In this document: in pieces, positions 14,501-23,503 of the stretch | Numbering within the stretch: position 1 is the stretch's first letter | How the letters are laid out: every line of letters begins with the position of its first letter | Assembly (NCBI RefSeq): GCF_003751625.1 | Contig: NZ_RJUL01000006.1 | Coordinates: 1-64,000 of the forward strand | Direction of reading: 5' to 3' | Origin: Gallaecimonas pentaromativorans | Lineage (GTDB): Bacteria > Pseudomonadota > Gammaproteobacteria > Enterobacterales > Gallaecimonadaceae | Length of the DNA stretch: 64,000 nt | Position numbers and translations under genes: made by a program | Notes under the pieces: generated by a model | Database searches by the model: none | What the model was told of the DNA's origin: nothing | What the model saw: the letters and a program-made list of their open reading frames with translations, nothing else

Positions 14501-16276
14501 CTAGGGCTGAAGCGGCCAACCGATCAGCAATACTGCAATGGTGGCAGCGCCCACCAGGATATTCATCGGCACCCCGACTTTTAAAAAGTCGTTGAAGCGA
14601 TAGCCGCCGGGGCCAAACACCATCAGGTTGGTCTGGTAACCGAGGGGGGTAGCGAAACTGGCCGACGCCGCCATCATCAGCGCAAACACAAAAGGCGTGC
14701 TGTCAAGGCCGGCCTTGGTGGTTATCTCCAGCACGATGGGCAGCATCAGTAGCGCCGCGGCGTTATTGGTGATGACTTCGGTCAGCAAAGACACCGCCAC
14801 ATACACCAAGATAAGCAGCAGCCAAGGGTGGCCACCGGATAGCGCCACCAATTGGTGGGCAATAGCGCCAGCTACCCCGGTCACTTGCAGCGCCGTGCCC
14901 AGGGCAAAGGAAGAAGCAATGGTGATGATGAGCGGCAAGTCGAGGCTTTTTTCGGCCTGGCCGACCGACATGCAGCCGGTGAGCAGCATTAGCCCGGCGC
15001 CCATCAAGGCGGCGTTTAGCATGCTGATAAAGCCAAGGCCAGCAGCGCCCACCACCCCTACCAGAATGGCCCAGGCCAGCAGCGCCTTGCGATGACGCGG
15101 CGGCTCAACGTCGAGATCGTTAACCAGCAAGAAGTCCTTGTTGTAGCGTTGGCGGCTGACAAAGGCCGGGCGCGCTTCAAGGAGCAAAGTATCCCCCGCT
15201 TCGAGCTTGATGGAGCCGAGATTGCCCTTGACCCGTTCGGCGCCCCTGGCCACCGCCAGCACGATGGCGCCATAGCGGTTACGAAACCGCGCGTCGCGAA
15301 TGGTCTGGCCGATGGCGCTGCAATGGGGCGAGACCACCACTTCCACCAGGCGGCGGCCGTCACGGGGCTGGGCCAGGTGCTCGGCGCATTGATTATCTGC
15401 CGAAGCCACAATGCCGTTGATGCGCAGCAGTTCGGAAATGGCCTCGGTATCGCCGGCAAACACCAACCTATCGCCCCCTTGCAGGTGCTCCTCGGGGGCT
15501 ACCGCCATCAGCAGGTGGCCGTTGCGCTCAATTTCCACCAAGAACACCCGTTGCAGCTCCCGAAGCCCGGCTTCGCGAATGCTTTTACCCACCAGCGGGC
15601 CGTCGTGGGCCACCGCCACCTCTAGGGTGAACTCACGCATGTTCTCAAAGGGGGTGTCGTCTTTGCGGTTCGGCAGCCAGCGCGGGAAAAACAACCACAT
15701 AAAGGCAATGCCAATTACCGCCACCGGCAAGCCCACCAGGGTGATGGAAAAAAGGTGAAAGCCTTCTTCGCCGGTCAGGCTCTGGTACTGGCCGTTCACA
15801 ATCAGGTTGGTGCTGGTGCCGATAAGGGTCAGGGTGCCGCCCAAAATGGCGCTGTAACTTAGGGGGATCATCAGCTTGGAGGGGGCCAAACCAATCTTGC
15901 GGCTCCAGGCATGAATGGCCGGAATAAAGGTGGCCACCACCGGGGTATTGTTCAAAAAGGCGCTCAGTACCAACACCGGCGGGAAGATACGGCCAAGGGC
16001 GCCGCGCAGATGCTTGGGGTTACCCAGCACCTTGTGCACCAGCCAGTCTACCCCGCCCGAGGCGCTAAGCCCCCCGGCCACCACCAGCATCGCCGCCACC
16101 GTAATAAGGCCAGCGTTGGAAAAACCGGCCAGGGCCTCTTTGGCATCAAGGATCCCGGTCAGGCTCAGCAGCACCAGCACCCCGGCCATGACCAGATGCG
16201 GCGCCAGGCGGCTGAACATCAAGGTCAACAAGGCGACCACCGTCAGCCCAAGGACAAAATACCCCTGCCAATCCAT
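14501..16276 (-). CDS. SLC13/DASS-family anion transporter with two TrkA-C domains
   Basis: A 591-residue inner-membrane transporter. Both halves carry the family's ASN-type motif: AFLNNTPVVATFIP and GTSTNLIVNGQY in the first half, EVITNNAAALLMLPI and TPLGYQTNLMVFGPGGY in the second. A soluble insert at about 215-375 contains two TrkA-C (RCK_C) regulatory domains (FTLEVAVAHDGPLVGKSIRE; RLVEVVVSPHCSAIGQTIRD). Relatives transport sulfate, di- or tricarboxylates; the TrkA-C subgroup often carries sulfate or other divalent anions. The gene is single and the substrate cannot be read from its neighbours. Confidence 0.88.
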   Translation of the reverse strand: MDWQGYFVLGLTVVALLTLMFSRLAPHLVMAGVLVLLSLTGILDAKEALAGFSNAGLITVAAMLVVAGGLSASGGVDWLVHKVLGNPKHLRGALGRIFPPVLVLSAFLNNTPVVATFIPAIHAWSRKIGLAPSKLMIPLSYSAILGGTLTLIGTSTNLIVNGQYQSLTGEEGFHLFSITLVGLPVAVIGIAFMWLFFPRWLPNRKDDTPFENMREFTLEVAVAHDGPLVGKSIREAGLRELQRVFLVEIERNGHLLMAVAPEEHLQGGDRLVFAGDTEAISELLRINGIVASADNQCAEHLAQPRDGRRLVEVVVSPHCSAIGQTIRDARFRNRYGAIVLAVARGAERVKGNLGSIKLEAGDTLLLEARPAFVSRQRYNKDFLLVNDLDVEPPRHRKALLAWAILVGVVGAAGLGFISMLNAALMGAGLMLLTGCMSVGQAEKSLDLPLIITIASSFALGTALQVTGVAGAIAHQLVALSGGHPWLLLILVYVAVSLLTEVITNNAAALLMLPIVLEITTKAGLDSTPFVFALMMAASASFATPLGYQTNLMVFGPGGYRFNDFLKVGVPMNILVGAATIAVLLIGWPLQP

Positions 16277-16469
16277 CCCGTTTCAATCCAAGGTCAAGCG
16301 TCATAAAGCAGCCATTGTGAGGCCTATCGAATAGAACCTATAAGACTGTTTGTGAATTTTAATATTCTGATTTGGAATCAATATCTGCGCTCAGCTGCCC
16401 CTAATGACTGCGCTAAGCCCCTGAAACTGATAAAGTCCTGCCCAGATACATTTCAAGGAAGGAATTACC

Positions 16470-17032
16470 ATGTTCGTTGTATTAGTGGTTATCGCGGTGT
16501 TGGTGCTGGGCACCCCATCCTTATTCACAACGCCATCATCGGCCGCTTTAACGCCAGCCGCCGCGCCTGGGGCGATGTAATTGCCCAGGAACGGCAGAAA
16601 AATGAGATATTGCCGGCCCTCGAAAAAGTGGCCAAAGACTATGCCAGCCACGAACAAGGCCTGATGGAAAAGGTAACCGCATTGAGGGGTGCGCTGGCCG
16701 GGCTCTCTGGCGAGCACATCGACACCCGCCAACTGGCCGAAGCCGAGCAGCATATGGGTGAGCTGTTGAGCCGCTTAAACCTTACGGTAGAGGCCTATCC
16801 CGACCTCAAAGCCACCGACACCTACGGCAAGCTGATGCACGAGATAACCGAGCAGCAGCAAAACGTGGGCGCCGCCATCCGCATTTTCAACCGCAATGTG
16901 GAGCGCTTTAATACCGGTATTGAGGTGTTCCCCAATAGCTTTATCAACCGCCTTTTTACCCACAAGAAGCCGCTGGATACCTTTGACGACAGCCAGGCCG
17001 CGGCCGGCATCGAATTTAAGCCCAAGTTCTGA
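16470..17032 (+). pseudogene. lemA: LemA family protein with an apparent single-base frameshift
   Basis: The ribosome-binding site AAGGAAGGA precedes the ATG at 16470, which opens a typical LemA membrane segment (MFVVLVVIAVLVLGTP). The coiled LemA body (ILIHNAIIGRFNASRRAWGD through YASHEQGLMEKVTALR) continues in another frame. Restoring one base in the CCCC run at 16513-16516 joins both into a normal protein of about 187 residues. The frame that is open further upstream starts in unrelated sequence and is unlikely to be the real N-terminus. The error may be in the sequence or a real mutation. It pairs with the DUF3137 gene 10 bases downstream, the usual LemA neighbour. Confidence 0.8.
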
Positions 17033-17042
17033 GGGAAGGCCG

Positions 17043-18065
17043 TTGTCGTTTTTAAAACAAAACAAGGATGTTGACGCCCTGGTGGCGGTGATGAAAAGCC
17101 GCCTTAGCGAAGCGCGCGACAAGCATGCCCTTTATGCCCTGCTGACCCCGGCGCTCTCGTTCAAGGGCCCGGTGAAATACAACAACACCCCGCTATGGGT
17201 TGTCGCTCTGGTGGGAATAACCATTGCGGCCATCAATGCCGCGAATCAACGCAACTTGCGCTTTAACGGCCACCAGGAGCTGGTCACCACCTTGTGGGTG
17301 CTGGCCACGCTGGCAACCCTCATCCCCCTTGGCTGGATAGCGTGGCGCTCTCGCCGCCTAAAGGGCCTGAGTGACGCCATCTGGCAAAAAAACCTTTTAT
17401 TGGACAACCAATTGGCGCCCGTTCCCTGCGACGGCGCCAAAGAAGCCAAGGCCCTTGGCCAGCGCTTTTATGATTTTCGCCGGGGCAACCACAGGCGCAG
17501 TATCGATGCCCTGTATAAAGGGCATTATCAGGGTGAGCAGCACAGCTTTGATTACCGGGTTTTTCATTTTCACTATGTCGACAAGCACACCCATACCAGT
17601 ACCGACAGTAAAGGTCGCACCACCACCCGCACCAGCTATAGCCATTACCACCGCTATGGGTTGCTGCTCGACTTTGGTTATGCCCGAAATATTGCCATTC
17701 TCGGCAACGGCAGCAGTGGCCACAAAGGCAGCCGCTGGGAGCCGGCATCGCTGGATTTTCGAAAGTGCTTTAAGGTCCTCACCGACGACGAGATGGCCGC
17801 AGCCCGCTTTTTAAAACCGGCGGTGGTCGAAGCGCTCACCACCCTTGGTGCGCAATTTAGGCGCGCCAACCTCGAATTGAATGCAGACGGCGCCCTTTGT
17901 TTGTCGGTATCCGACAACGATCTGGTGAGCCTGCCCCGCCCCTTGGGGCTTGAAGCTCCCCAGGCGTTCCTGGCGCTGTTAAAGGAAGACACGCCCCTGC
18001 CGAAACTGCGCCAGCTGCTAAAAGAGGTGCATCTTCTGCTGGTGCACAGCGACAACAACTTTTAA
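17043..18065 (+). CDS. DUF3137 domain protein, partner of LemA
   Basis: A 340-residue protein with two membrane helices at about 47-65 and 80-98 (PLWVVALVGITIAAINAA; LWVLATLATLIPLGWIAW), then a large cytoplasmic domain of the DUF3137 type with HSFDYRVFHFHYVDKHTH. The start is the TTG at 17043, since GAGGGAAGG lies just upstream and the conserved SFLKQNKDVDALV begins there; longer in-frame starts overlap lemA. DUF3137 genes usually sit beside lemA and the pair is thought to act at the membrane, with unknown function. A frameshift in lemA would leave this partner alone. Confidence 0.85.
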   Translation: MSFLKQNKDVDALVAVMKSRLSEARDKHALYALLTPALSFKGPVKYNNTPLWVVALVGITIAAINAANQRNLRFNGHQELVTTLWVLATLATLIPLGWIAWRSRRLKGLSDAIWQKNLLLDNQLAPVPCDGAKEAKALGQRFYDFRRGNHRRSIDALYKGHYQGEQHSFDYRVFHFHYVDKHTHTSTDSKGRTTTRTSYSHYHRYGLLLDFGYARNIAILGNGSSGHKGSRWEPASLDFRKCFKVLTDDEMAAARFLKPAVVEALTTLGAQFRRANLELNADGALCLSVSDNDLVSLPRPLGLEAPQAFLALLKEDTPLPKLRQLLKEVHLLLVHSDNNF

Positions 18066-18090
18066 AAAAGCCGCCTCAGGGCGGCTTTTT
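18064..18090. terminator. Bidirectional terminator
   Basis: AAAAAAGCCGCC-TCA-GGGCGGCTTTTT between the convergent DUF3137 and AraC-type genes. Confidence 0.88.
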
Positions 18091-19075
18091 ACTGGGAGGG
18101 GCGCTGGCGATAGTCGCCAGCGGTCTGGCCGGTGCGCTCTTTGAAAAAGCGCATAAAGGCGTTGCCATCACTAAAACCGAGCAAAAAGGCGATTTCCTGC
18201 AGACTCAGGGCCGATTGCCCCAGGTAATTGCGAGCCAGTTTCACCCTGGCATCACCCAGTTCAGCCTGGAAATGAGTGCCCTCGGCGGCGAGTTGCCGCT
18301 GCAAGCTGCGCCGACTCATGGCCAGACGCCGGGCCACGGTATCAATACGGCTATCACCGCTGGGTAGCAACTCAAAAAGCACTGCCGCTAGCCGTTCACG
18401 GGCCGAGGCCTTACTGGACAGCTCGGCAAGACGCTGGTTAAGGCCGGGCTCGAAAAAATCCCACATGGCACCGTCGAAAGTTAAAAAGGACCGCCGGGCA
18501 TCAGACGCACTGAAGGTAAGGCTGTTTATCCCCGCTTGGGGCCTGACGCCGAAAAACGCCTCAAAGGGCACCAGCTCCGTTGGCAGTGGCGCCATGCTGA
18601 CCGCCAGGGGCACAACCTGCTCACGGGTGGCAAGGCGCAATAGTTTGACCAAAAACACCAGTTCAGCAGCGCCAAGCCCTGGCGGCAAGGAGCCTATGGC
18701 AGGGTCAAAATGCAGCTCAAGACGCGTGGACTCGGCGCTGATGTTCAAAGTTAGGCGCATCGGGCCAATCAGGGGTTTGTATTTTTGCAGCCGGGTTAGC
18801 GCCTGGTTGAAGTCCTGGCTGCACAGACTGGCAAAAATGGGCGGCGAGAATGACTCGGTGGAAAAAGCCTGGCCCAACAGCAGCGGCGCCGTGGGGCCAA
18901 GGCTGTCGTGCACCACAGCCCAGAGCCGAAAGTACTCGGCCGGGGCAAGGCTGGTTTGGCGGGCAAAAAGATCAGCGCTAAGACCGGCCTTTTTCAGCAG
19001 GCAGCTCACCGAAAGGCCCAAGTCTTTTAGCAGCAGCTGCCAGCCCGGTGCTACAGCAAAACGCTGGCCTACCAT
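18089..19075 (-). CDS. AraC-family transcriptional regulator
   Basis: A 328-residue regulator with an N-terminal arabinose-binding-like domain (PF12625 type; GWQLLLKDLGLSVSCLLKKAGL at the start) and a C-terminal double helix-turn-helix (RIDTVARRLAMSRRSLQRQL; SLQEIAFLLGFSDGNAFMRFFKERTG). The subgroup contains regulators of amino-acid and lipid-related catabolism. Its start codon overlaps the stop of the upstream SDR gene (TGATG), so the two are translationally coupled and it probably regulates that operon in response to a small molecule. Ligand unknown. Confidence 0.9.
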   Translation of the reverse strand: MVGQRFAVAPGWQLLLKDLGLSVSCLLKKAGLSADLFARQTSLAPAEYFRLWAVVHDSLGPTAPLLLGQAFSTESFSPPIFASLCSQDFNQALTRLQKYKPLIGPMRLTLNISAESTRLELHFDPAIGSLPPGLGAAELVFLVKLLRLATREQVVPLAVSMAPLPTELVPFEAFFGVRPQAGINSLTFSASDARRSFLTFDGAMWDFFEPGLNQRLAELSSKASARERLAAVLFELLPSGDSRIDTVARRLAMSRRSLQRQLAAEGTHFQAELGDARVKLARNYLGQSALSLQEIAFLLGFSDGNAFMRFFKERTGQTAGDYRQRPSQ

Positions 19076-20139
19076 CAGCGAGCCTGAACAGCGCCGCTGG
19101 CCACCAATTGGGCAAAGAAATCGTTCATGGTCTCTTCTAATGAGCGGTATTGCATACCCAGTTCGCGCACGCTTTTGCGGTTATCGCCATGCCAAGGGTA
19201 ACCGACATTACGGCTTATCATGGCGCGGGTCAGCGCCTTGTCTGCGAAGGGGGCGGCCAACCAGACCAGCCATTTGGGCAAGGTGCGCCTTGGCAGCGCA
19301 AATTTATCACCAAAACGAGGTACAAGCGCTTCGGCCAGGGCCATAAAGCTGGCGTCGTGGCCGCTTATCACATAGCGCCCCCTGGCCTCTGGAGTAAAGG
19401 CCGCGGCCAAGTGCGCCTCGGCCAAGTCGCGCACATCCACCACACCAAGAGGCCAGTTTGGCACCCCCACCTTCATGGTACCGTCCCCTAGCTGTTTGAT
19501 GAGGTTAAAGCTCTCGGAGGTGGCATCGGCTTTAATACCGGGGCCCATCACCAACGACGGATTCACCACCACCAGCTGCCAGCGCTGCTGGGTATCATGC
19601 AGTGCCCAGGCTTCACGTTCGGCAAGGGTCTTAGAATAGCTGTAGGCCTGATGGCTGATGTTGGCCGTGGTATTCCACACCGATTCGTCAAAGGCGCTCA
19701 GTCCTTTTTCCTTTAAATCGATATTGTCAGCATAAATGGCGGCGCAGCTGCTGGTAAGCACCACCCGCTTTACCGAAGCAGTGCGCTCCACCGCCCTCAG
19801 CACGTTACGGGTACCCTCCAAGGCTGGCTGGATAAGGTCAAGGGCTGGATCTGAGACCTGGCTGGTAAAGGGCGATGCGGTATGAAACACCACTGCGCAA
19901 CCGGCAGCGGCGGCGTCAAAGCTGCCCTCTTTTAAAAGGTCGGCCTCGAACAATTGAAGCTGGCCAGGGCTTTGCTCGGCAAGGTCATACAGGTACTGCA
20001 GCCGGGCTTTGTTGGCAAGGTGGCGCACCGTGCCATGCACGGCTAGGCCTTCATCAAGCAGGCGCTTAATAAGCCAACCGGCTACATAGCCGGTAGCGCC
20101 GGTCACCATCACCGGTTGGGACTTGTCGATGTTGAACAT
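19075..20139 (-). CDS. Extended SDR: NAD(P)-dependent epimerase / dihydroflavonol reductase-like
   Basis: A 354-residue extended short-chain reductase. The Rossmann motif VTGATGYVAGWLIKRLL is near residue 13, VFHTASPF near 85, LTSSCAAIY near 125, and the catalytic YSYSK (Tyr-x-x-x-Lys) near 166. The subgroup reduces ketones or aldehydes such as methylglyoxal and flavonol analogues. It is transcribed before, and overlaps by one base, an AraC-family regulator gene, suggesting induction by its substrate. No other pathway gene is linked, so the actual substrate is open. Confidence 0.87.
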   Translation of the reverse strand: MFNIDKSQPVMVTGATGYVAGWLIKRLLDEGLAVHGTVRHLANKARLQYLYDLAEQSPGQLQLFEADLLKEGSFDAAAAGCAVVFHTASPFTSQVSDPALDLIQPALEGTRNVLRAVERTASVKRVVLTSSCAAIYADNIDLKEKGLSAFDESVWNTTANISHQAYSYSKTLAEREAWALHDTQQRWQLVVVNPSLVMGPGIKADATSESFNLIKQLGDGTMKVGVPNWPLGVVDVRDLAEAHLAAAFTPEARGRYVISGHDASFMALAEALVPRFGDKFALPRRTLPKWLVWLAAPFADKALTRAMISRNVGYPWHGDNRKSVRELGMQYRSLEETMNDFFAQLVASGAVQAR

Positions 20140-20217
20140 GGAACTTGCCTCTCATCTCGCCAAATGCGCTAAGCATGGCGCCCTGAAGGCCCAAGGGCAC
20201 TAGCAAAAGGTGCCAGC

Positions 20218-21342
20218 TTACTTGCCCATGATGCCACCTTCAAGAAAGCGGCGCAGCGTCTCGGCCTGGCTTGAGATACTGGCAATGCCGTCGAGATGGC
20301 CCCAAATGCCGTCGATTTCCTGGTAGTGGCTGTCTTTACCCAGGCTTTGCAGCAATTCATGGGCGTGGCGGGCAAGGTAAGGCATCAGCAGCCGGTCGTG
20401 GCTGGCCGGCATAAAGAGGCAGCGCGCCTGCACCCGCTCAAGGTTGTCCTTAAGGTTGCCGCTAAAGCCGGCAATGAAGTTTTGCGAGGCCCGTACCAAA
20501 TAAAGGATGCTGTTGGCGTCTACAAAAGCGGCCTTGGCCGCCATGGCAGCCAGGTGCTGGGTAACGCACTGGTGGCGGGCGCGAATATCGGTGCAGGGCA
20601 ACTCGTCGATAGGCGGCGCGTAGAGGCTATTGATACTGGCGGGCGCCGTGGCATCCAAAAAGAGGTAGCCCAACGCCAGGTTGATGCCCTCGGCTGGCTG
20701 GCCACTGGCGTAATAGTCGCCGCCTTGCCAAGCGGGGTCGCTTTTGACGGCATCGCTCCAACGCTCAAGGCCCAGTACTGTCCAGGCGTCAAGTTGGCCG
20801 GCGCCAATCACACTTGCCATTCTCGGCACCCAATCGGGGTATGCCACCGCCCAATCCAGCGCCTGGAACGAGCCCATGGATGGCCCCACCACGGCATAAA
20901 GCGCGGTGATGCCCAGGCTCTCAAGGAGCGCCTTTTGCACATTGACGAAATCGCGGATGGCCACCACCGGAAAATCCAGGCCATAGGGGTGGCCGGTGGC
21001 ACTGTTGATGCTGGCAGGCCCGGTGGTGATGACATCGGGGCTCAGCGGTTGCAGGTTGGCAAGGCTATCGACACTGACCACATAAAAACGGTTGGTGTCG
21101 ATAGCCTTGCCCGGCCCGATGATGGCGTCCCAGTAGCCAGGCTCGGCATCGCTAGTGCGATACCGGCCAGCGGCATGGGAATTGCCGGAAAAATAATGGG
21201 TGATGAGGATAACGTTGCTGGCATCGGTATTGAGCTCACCGTAGGCCTCCCAGCCTACGGTGACATCCAGCACCGCCCCGCCCTGTGTCTGAAACTGCTT
21301 GAGGCTAAATTGGCGTTTCTCGACCAGCGGCAGGGACTCCAT
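20218..21342 (-). CDS. MetX-like alpha/beta hydrolase, putative esterase
   Basis: A 374-residue alpha/beta hydrolase related to homoserine O-acetyltransferase (MetX), but with GPSMGS (Ser about residue 145) in place of MetX's GGSMGG nucleophile elbow, matching the group annotated as MetX-like esterases. Asp in ASHDRLL and His in GHLDGI complete the triad. The ATG at 21342 follows AAGGAG by five bases, and that ribosome-binding site overlaps the stop of the permease gene upstream, so the two form an operon. An esterase fed by the permease, or supplying it, is plausible. True MetX activity is less likely. Confidence 0.82.
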   Translation of the reverse strand: MESLPLVEKRQFSLKQFQTQGGAVLDVTVGWEAYGELNTDASNVILITHYFSGNSHAAGRYRTSDAEPGYWDAIIGPGKAIDTNRFYVVSVDSLANLQPLSPDVITTGPASINSATGHPYGLDFPVVAIRDFVNVQKALLESLGITALYAVVGPSMGSFQALDWAVAYPDWVPRMASVIGAGQLDAWTVLGLERWSDAVKSDPAWQGGDYYASGQPAEGINLALGYLFLDATAPASINSLYAPPIDELPCTDIRARHQCVTQHLAAMAAKAAFVDANSILYLVRASQNFIAGFSGNLKDNLERVQARCLFMPASHDRLLMPYLARHAHELLQSLGKDSHYQEIDGIWGHLDGIASISSQAETLRRFLEGGIMGK

Positions 21343-21351
21343 CACAACTCC

Positions 21352-22650
21352 TTAGAACAGGCTGAACAGGGCAATGGCCAGGATCACCCCGAATATCGGC
21401 ACCACCACCGTCAGGGCGGCCAGGGGCCAATAGGCATCTTCATGGCGCTCTCCACAAATAGCACGGATGGTGGTGACCACGTAACCGTTATGGGGCAATG
21501 AATCCAGGGCGCCAGAGGAAATGGCCACCACCCGGTGCAAGGCGCTGGGGTCGACCCCCAGTTGCAGGTAATGGGGCGCCACCGCCGGCAAGGCGATCAC
21601 TTGGCCACCGGAGGCCGAACCGGTCAGCCCCGCTATCACCGACACCGCGACCGAGGCGCCGATAAGCTCGTTGCCTGGCAGGGAGGTCATGGCGTCCACC
21701 ACGGTATGAAAAGCCGGTGACAGCTTGGCCACGGCCCCAAAGCCCACCACCGCCGCGGTGTTACCGATGGCCACCAAAGCGCCGGTAGCGGCCGCCGACA
21801 TGGCCGCCTGCTGGTTGATAAAGTGCTTGAAGTTGATCAGCCACAAGGTGGCTACGCCGCCGGCCAGGGCCACTATCAAGGCCGCTTGGGCCATGCTGTC
21901 GTGCAACAGGTAAGAGAGCACCAGCACCACCACCAGCGGCAGCAGCCCGGTCCAGGCCTTGGGCAGGGTGCGCTCATCAGGGTGAGTGTCGCCTTCGCGG
22001 TCAACAAAATGCTCGCCACGGGCCACGGCTTTTTTCAGCATGTAGTTAAGCCACAGGTAGCCCACCACCATCATGAAAACGGCCACCACCAAGGATACTT
22101 GCCAGCCGGCATAGGGGCTGGTGTGCAGGTATTTGATGGGGATCCAGTTCTGGATCTCCGGTGAGCCGGCCGAGGTCATGGTGAAGGTCACCGAACCAAA
22201 GGCCAGGGCCGCCGGAATAAAACGCCGTGGCAGGTTGGCGTCTTTAAAGAGCGACAGCGCCACCGGGTACACCGAGAAGGCCGCCACAAACAGCGACACG
22301 CCGCCGTAGGTCAGCACCGCACAGGCCAGCACCACCGCCAGGGCGGCATGTTTGACGCCAAGTTTGCTGATAATGGCCCTCGCCACCGCTTCGGCAGCGC
22401 CGGTGTCTTCCATGAATTTGCCGAACATGGAGCCCAGCAGGAACATCAGGAACCAGGCCGAGACAAAGCCGCCAAAGCCGCCCATATAGCCGGTCACAAA
22501 ATCGTTTTGGCCGCCGTGCCAGAACGGCACGCCGCCAGTAAAGGCCACCAGCAAGGCACAGAGCGGTGCACTCAAAAAGAGGTTCACCCCCCGCATGGTG
22601 AGCCAGATAAGTCCCCCAAGACCCACCAGCAAGCCGATTAAACTCAACAT
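21352..22650 (-). CDS. GntP-family permease (likely short hydroxyacid uptake)
   Basis: A 432-residue inner-membrane protein with about 12 helices of the gluconate:H+ symporter (GntP) family (LVGLGGLIWLTMRGVNLFLS at the start; ALGGVxLFVAAF-like helix; GLTGSASGG near 355; GALDSLPHNG near 395). Members carry gluconate, idonate or 3-hydroxybutyrate. The GALDSLPHNG motif and the nearby 3-hydroxybutyrate dehydrogenase and CoA-transferase genes favour a short-chain hydroxyacid such as D-3-hydroxybutyrate. It is divergent from a LuxR-type response regulator gene that may control it. Confidence 0.85.
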   Translation of the reverse strand: MLSLIGLLVGLGGLIWLTMRGVNLFLSAPLCALLVAFTGGVPFWHGGQNDFVTGYMGGFGGFVSAWFLMFLLGSMFGKFMEDTGAAEAVARAIISKLGVKHAALAVVLACAVLTYGGVSLFVAAFSVYPVALSLFKDANLPRRFIPAALAFGSVTFTMTSAGSPEIQNWIPIKYLHTSPYAGWQVSLVVAVFMMVVGYLWLNYMLKKAVARGEHFVDREGDTHPDERTLPKAWTGLLPLVVVLVLSYLLHDSMAQAALIVALAGGVATLWLINFKHFINQQAAMSAAATGALVAIGNTAAVVGFGAVAKLSPAFHTVVDAMTSLPGNELIGASVAVSVIAGLTGSASGGQVIALPAVAPHYLQLGVDPSALHRVVAISSGALDSLPHNGYVVTTIRAICGERHEDAYWPLAALTVVVPIFGVILAIALFSLF

Positions 22651-22852
22651 GGCAATTTCCTGTTTATGATGTTGTTAACGCAGTCTGGGGGAACATCAAA
22701 ATCTTGACCATAGTACTAAGGTACAGCGTTCAACAGCGGCTAATGGCCCTATTGTTTTGAAAGTGCAAGGGTTATCCGCCCCTTATCTAGAACAGGTGCT
22801 GCGCCGGCGACGCAGTGTCGGTACACTAGCCGCCAGAGTAGACAAGGTATTT

Positions 22853-23503
22853 ATGCCAGCCGTGCATGCCATTATTGCTGACGACCATCCCCTCTTTAGG
22901 GGCGCCCTTAAACAGGCGACCGAAACCCTCCTCGAAGGCCCCGTCATGGAAGCGGCCTCGATGGACGAGGTGTGGGAACTGCTAAAGCGCCACCCCAGTA
23001 CCGAACTGGTGTTTCTGGATTTGATGATGCCGGGCACAGACGGCTTTGCCGGGTTGTCCATCCTCAGGGCCGAGTACCCGGATGTGGTGGTTATCATGAT
23101 CTCCGCCCACGAAGACGCCACCACTATCGGCCGGGCCATGGCCCTTGGCGCCAGTGCCTTTGTACCCAAATCGGCGCCGCTGCCACTGCTGGCCGAGGCC
23201 ATTGCTGCGGTGCGAAATGGCGATACCTGGCTGCCTGAAGGCATTGAGGTGGTCAGTGGCGACGACACCCAGCACTTAAGCCTCTTGGCCAAGCTCACAC
23301 CCCAGCAGCTAAGGGTGCTGAAAATGATTGCCGATGGCCTATTAAACAAGCAGATAGCCTATGAAATGGACGTGCAGGAAACCACCATCAAGCAGCATGT
23401 GTCGGCCATTTTGCGAAAGCTCGAAGTCAATAACCGCACCCAGGCCGGGCTTTTGTACCAAAGCCTGCAGCAGGTAGATCACCTCAAGCCAGCAACCTTC
23501 TGA
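22853..23503 (+). CDS. NarL/LuxR-type response regulator
   Basis: A 216-residue regulator with a receiver domain (acidic pocket DDHP at 9-12, phospho-acceptor Asp in LVFLDLMMPG near 58, Lys in VPKSAP near 108) and a LuxR helix-turn-helix (LTPQQLRVLKMIADGLLNKQIAYEMDVQETTIKQHVSAILRKL is its recognition region, 156-198). The ATG at 22853 with AAGGTATTT upstream starts the receiver properly; longer frames add a non-conserved leader. Its 3' end overlaps by 20 bases the convergent gene of an SLC5-hybrid histidine kinase, its probable partner. Likely targets are the GntP permease and scoAB-hbdH operons. Confidence 0.9.
   Translation: MPAVHAIIADDHPLFRGALKQATETLLEGPVMEAASMDEVWELLKRHPSTELVFLDLMMPGTDGFAGLSILRAEYPDVVVIMISAHEDATTIGRAMALGASAFVPKSAPLPLLAEAIAAVRNGDTWLPEGIEVVSGDDTQHLSLLAKLTPQQLRVLKMIADGLLNKQIAYEMDVQETTIKQHVSAILRKLEVNNRTQAGLLYQSLQQVDHLKPATF

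Noticed and set aside
16352-16469. Extended LemA N-terminus in the frame that is open from 16352
   Set aside because: The added residues are not LemA-like, while a proper ribosome-binding site and membrane segment start at 16470 in another frame.
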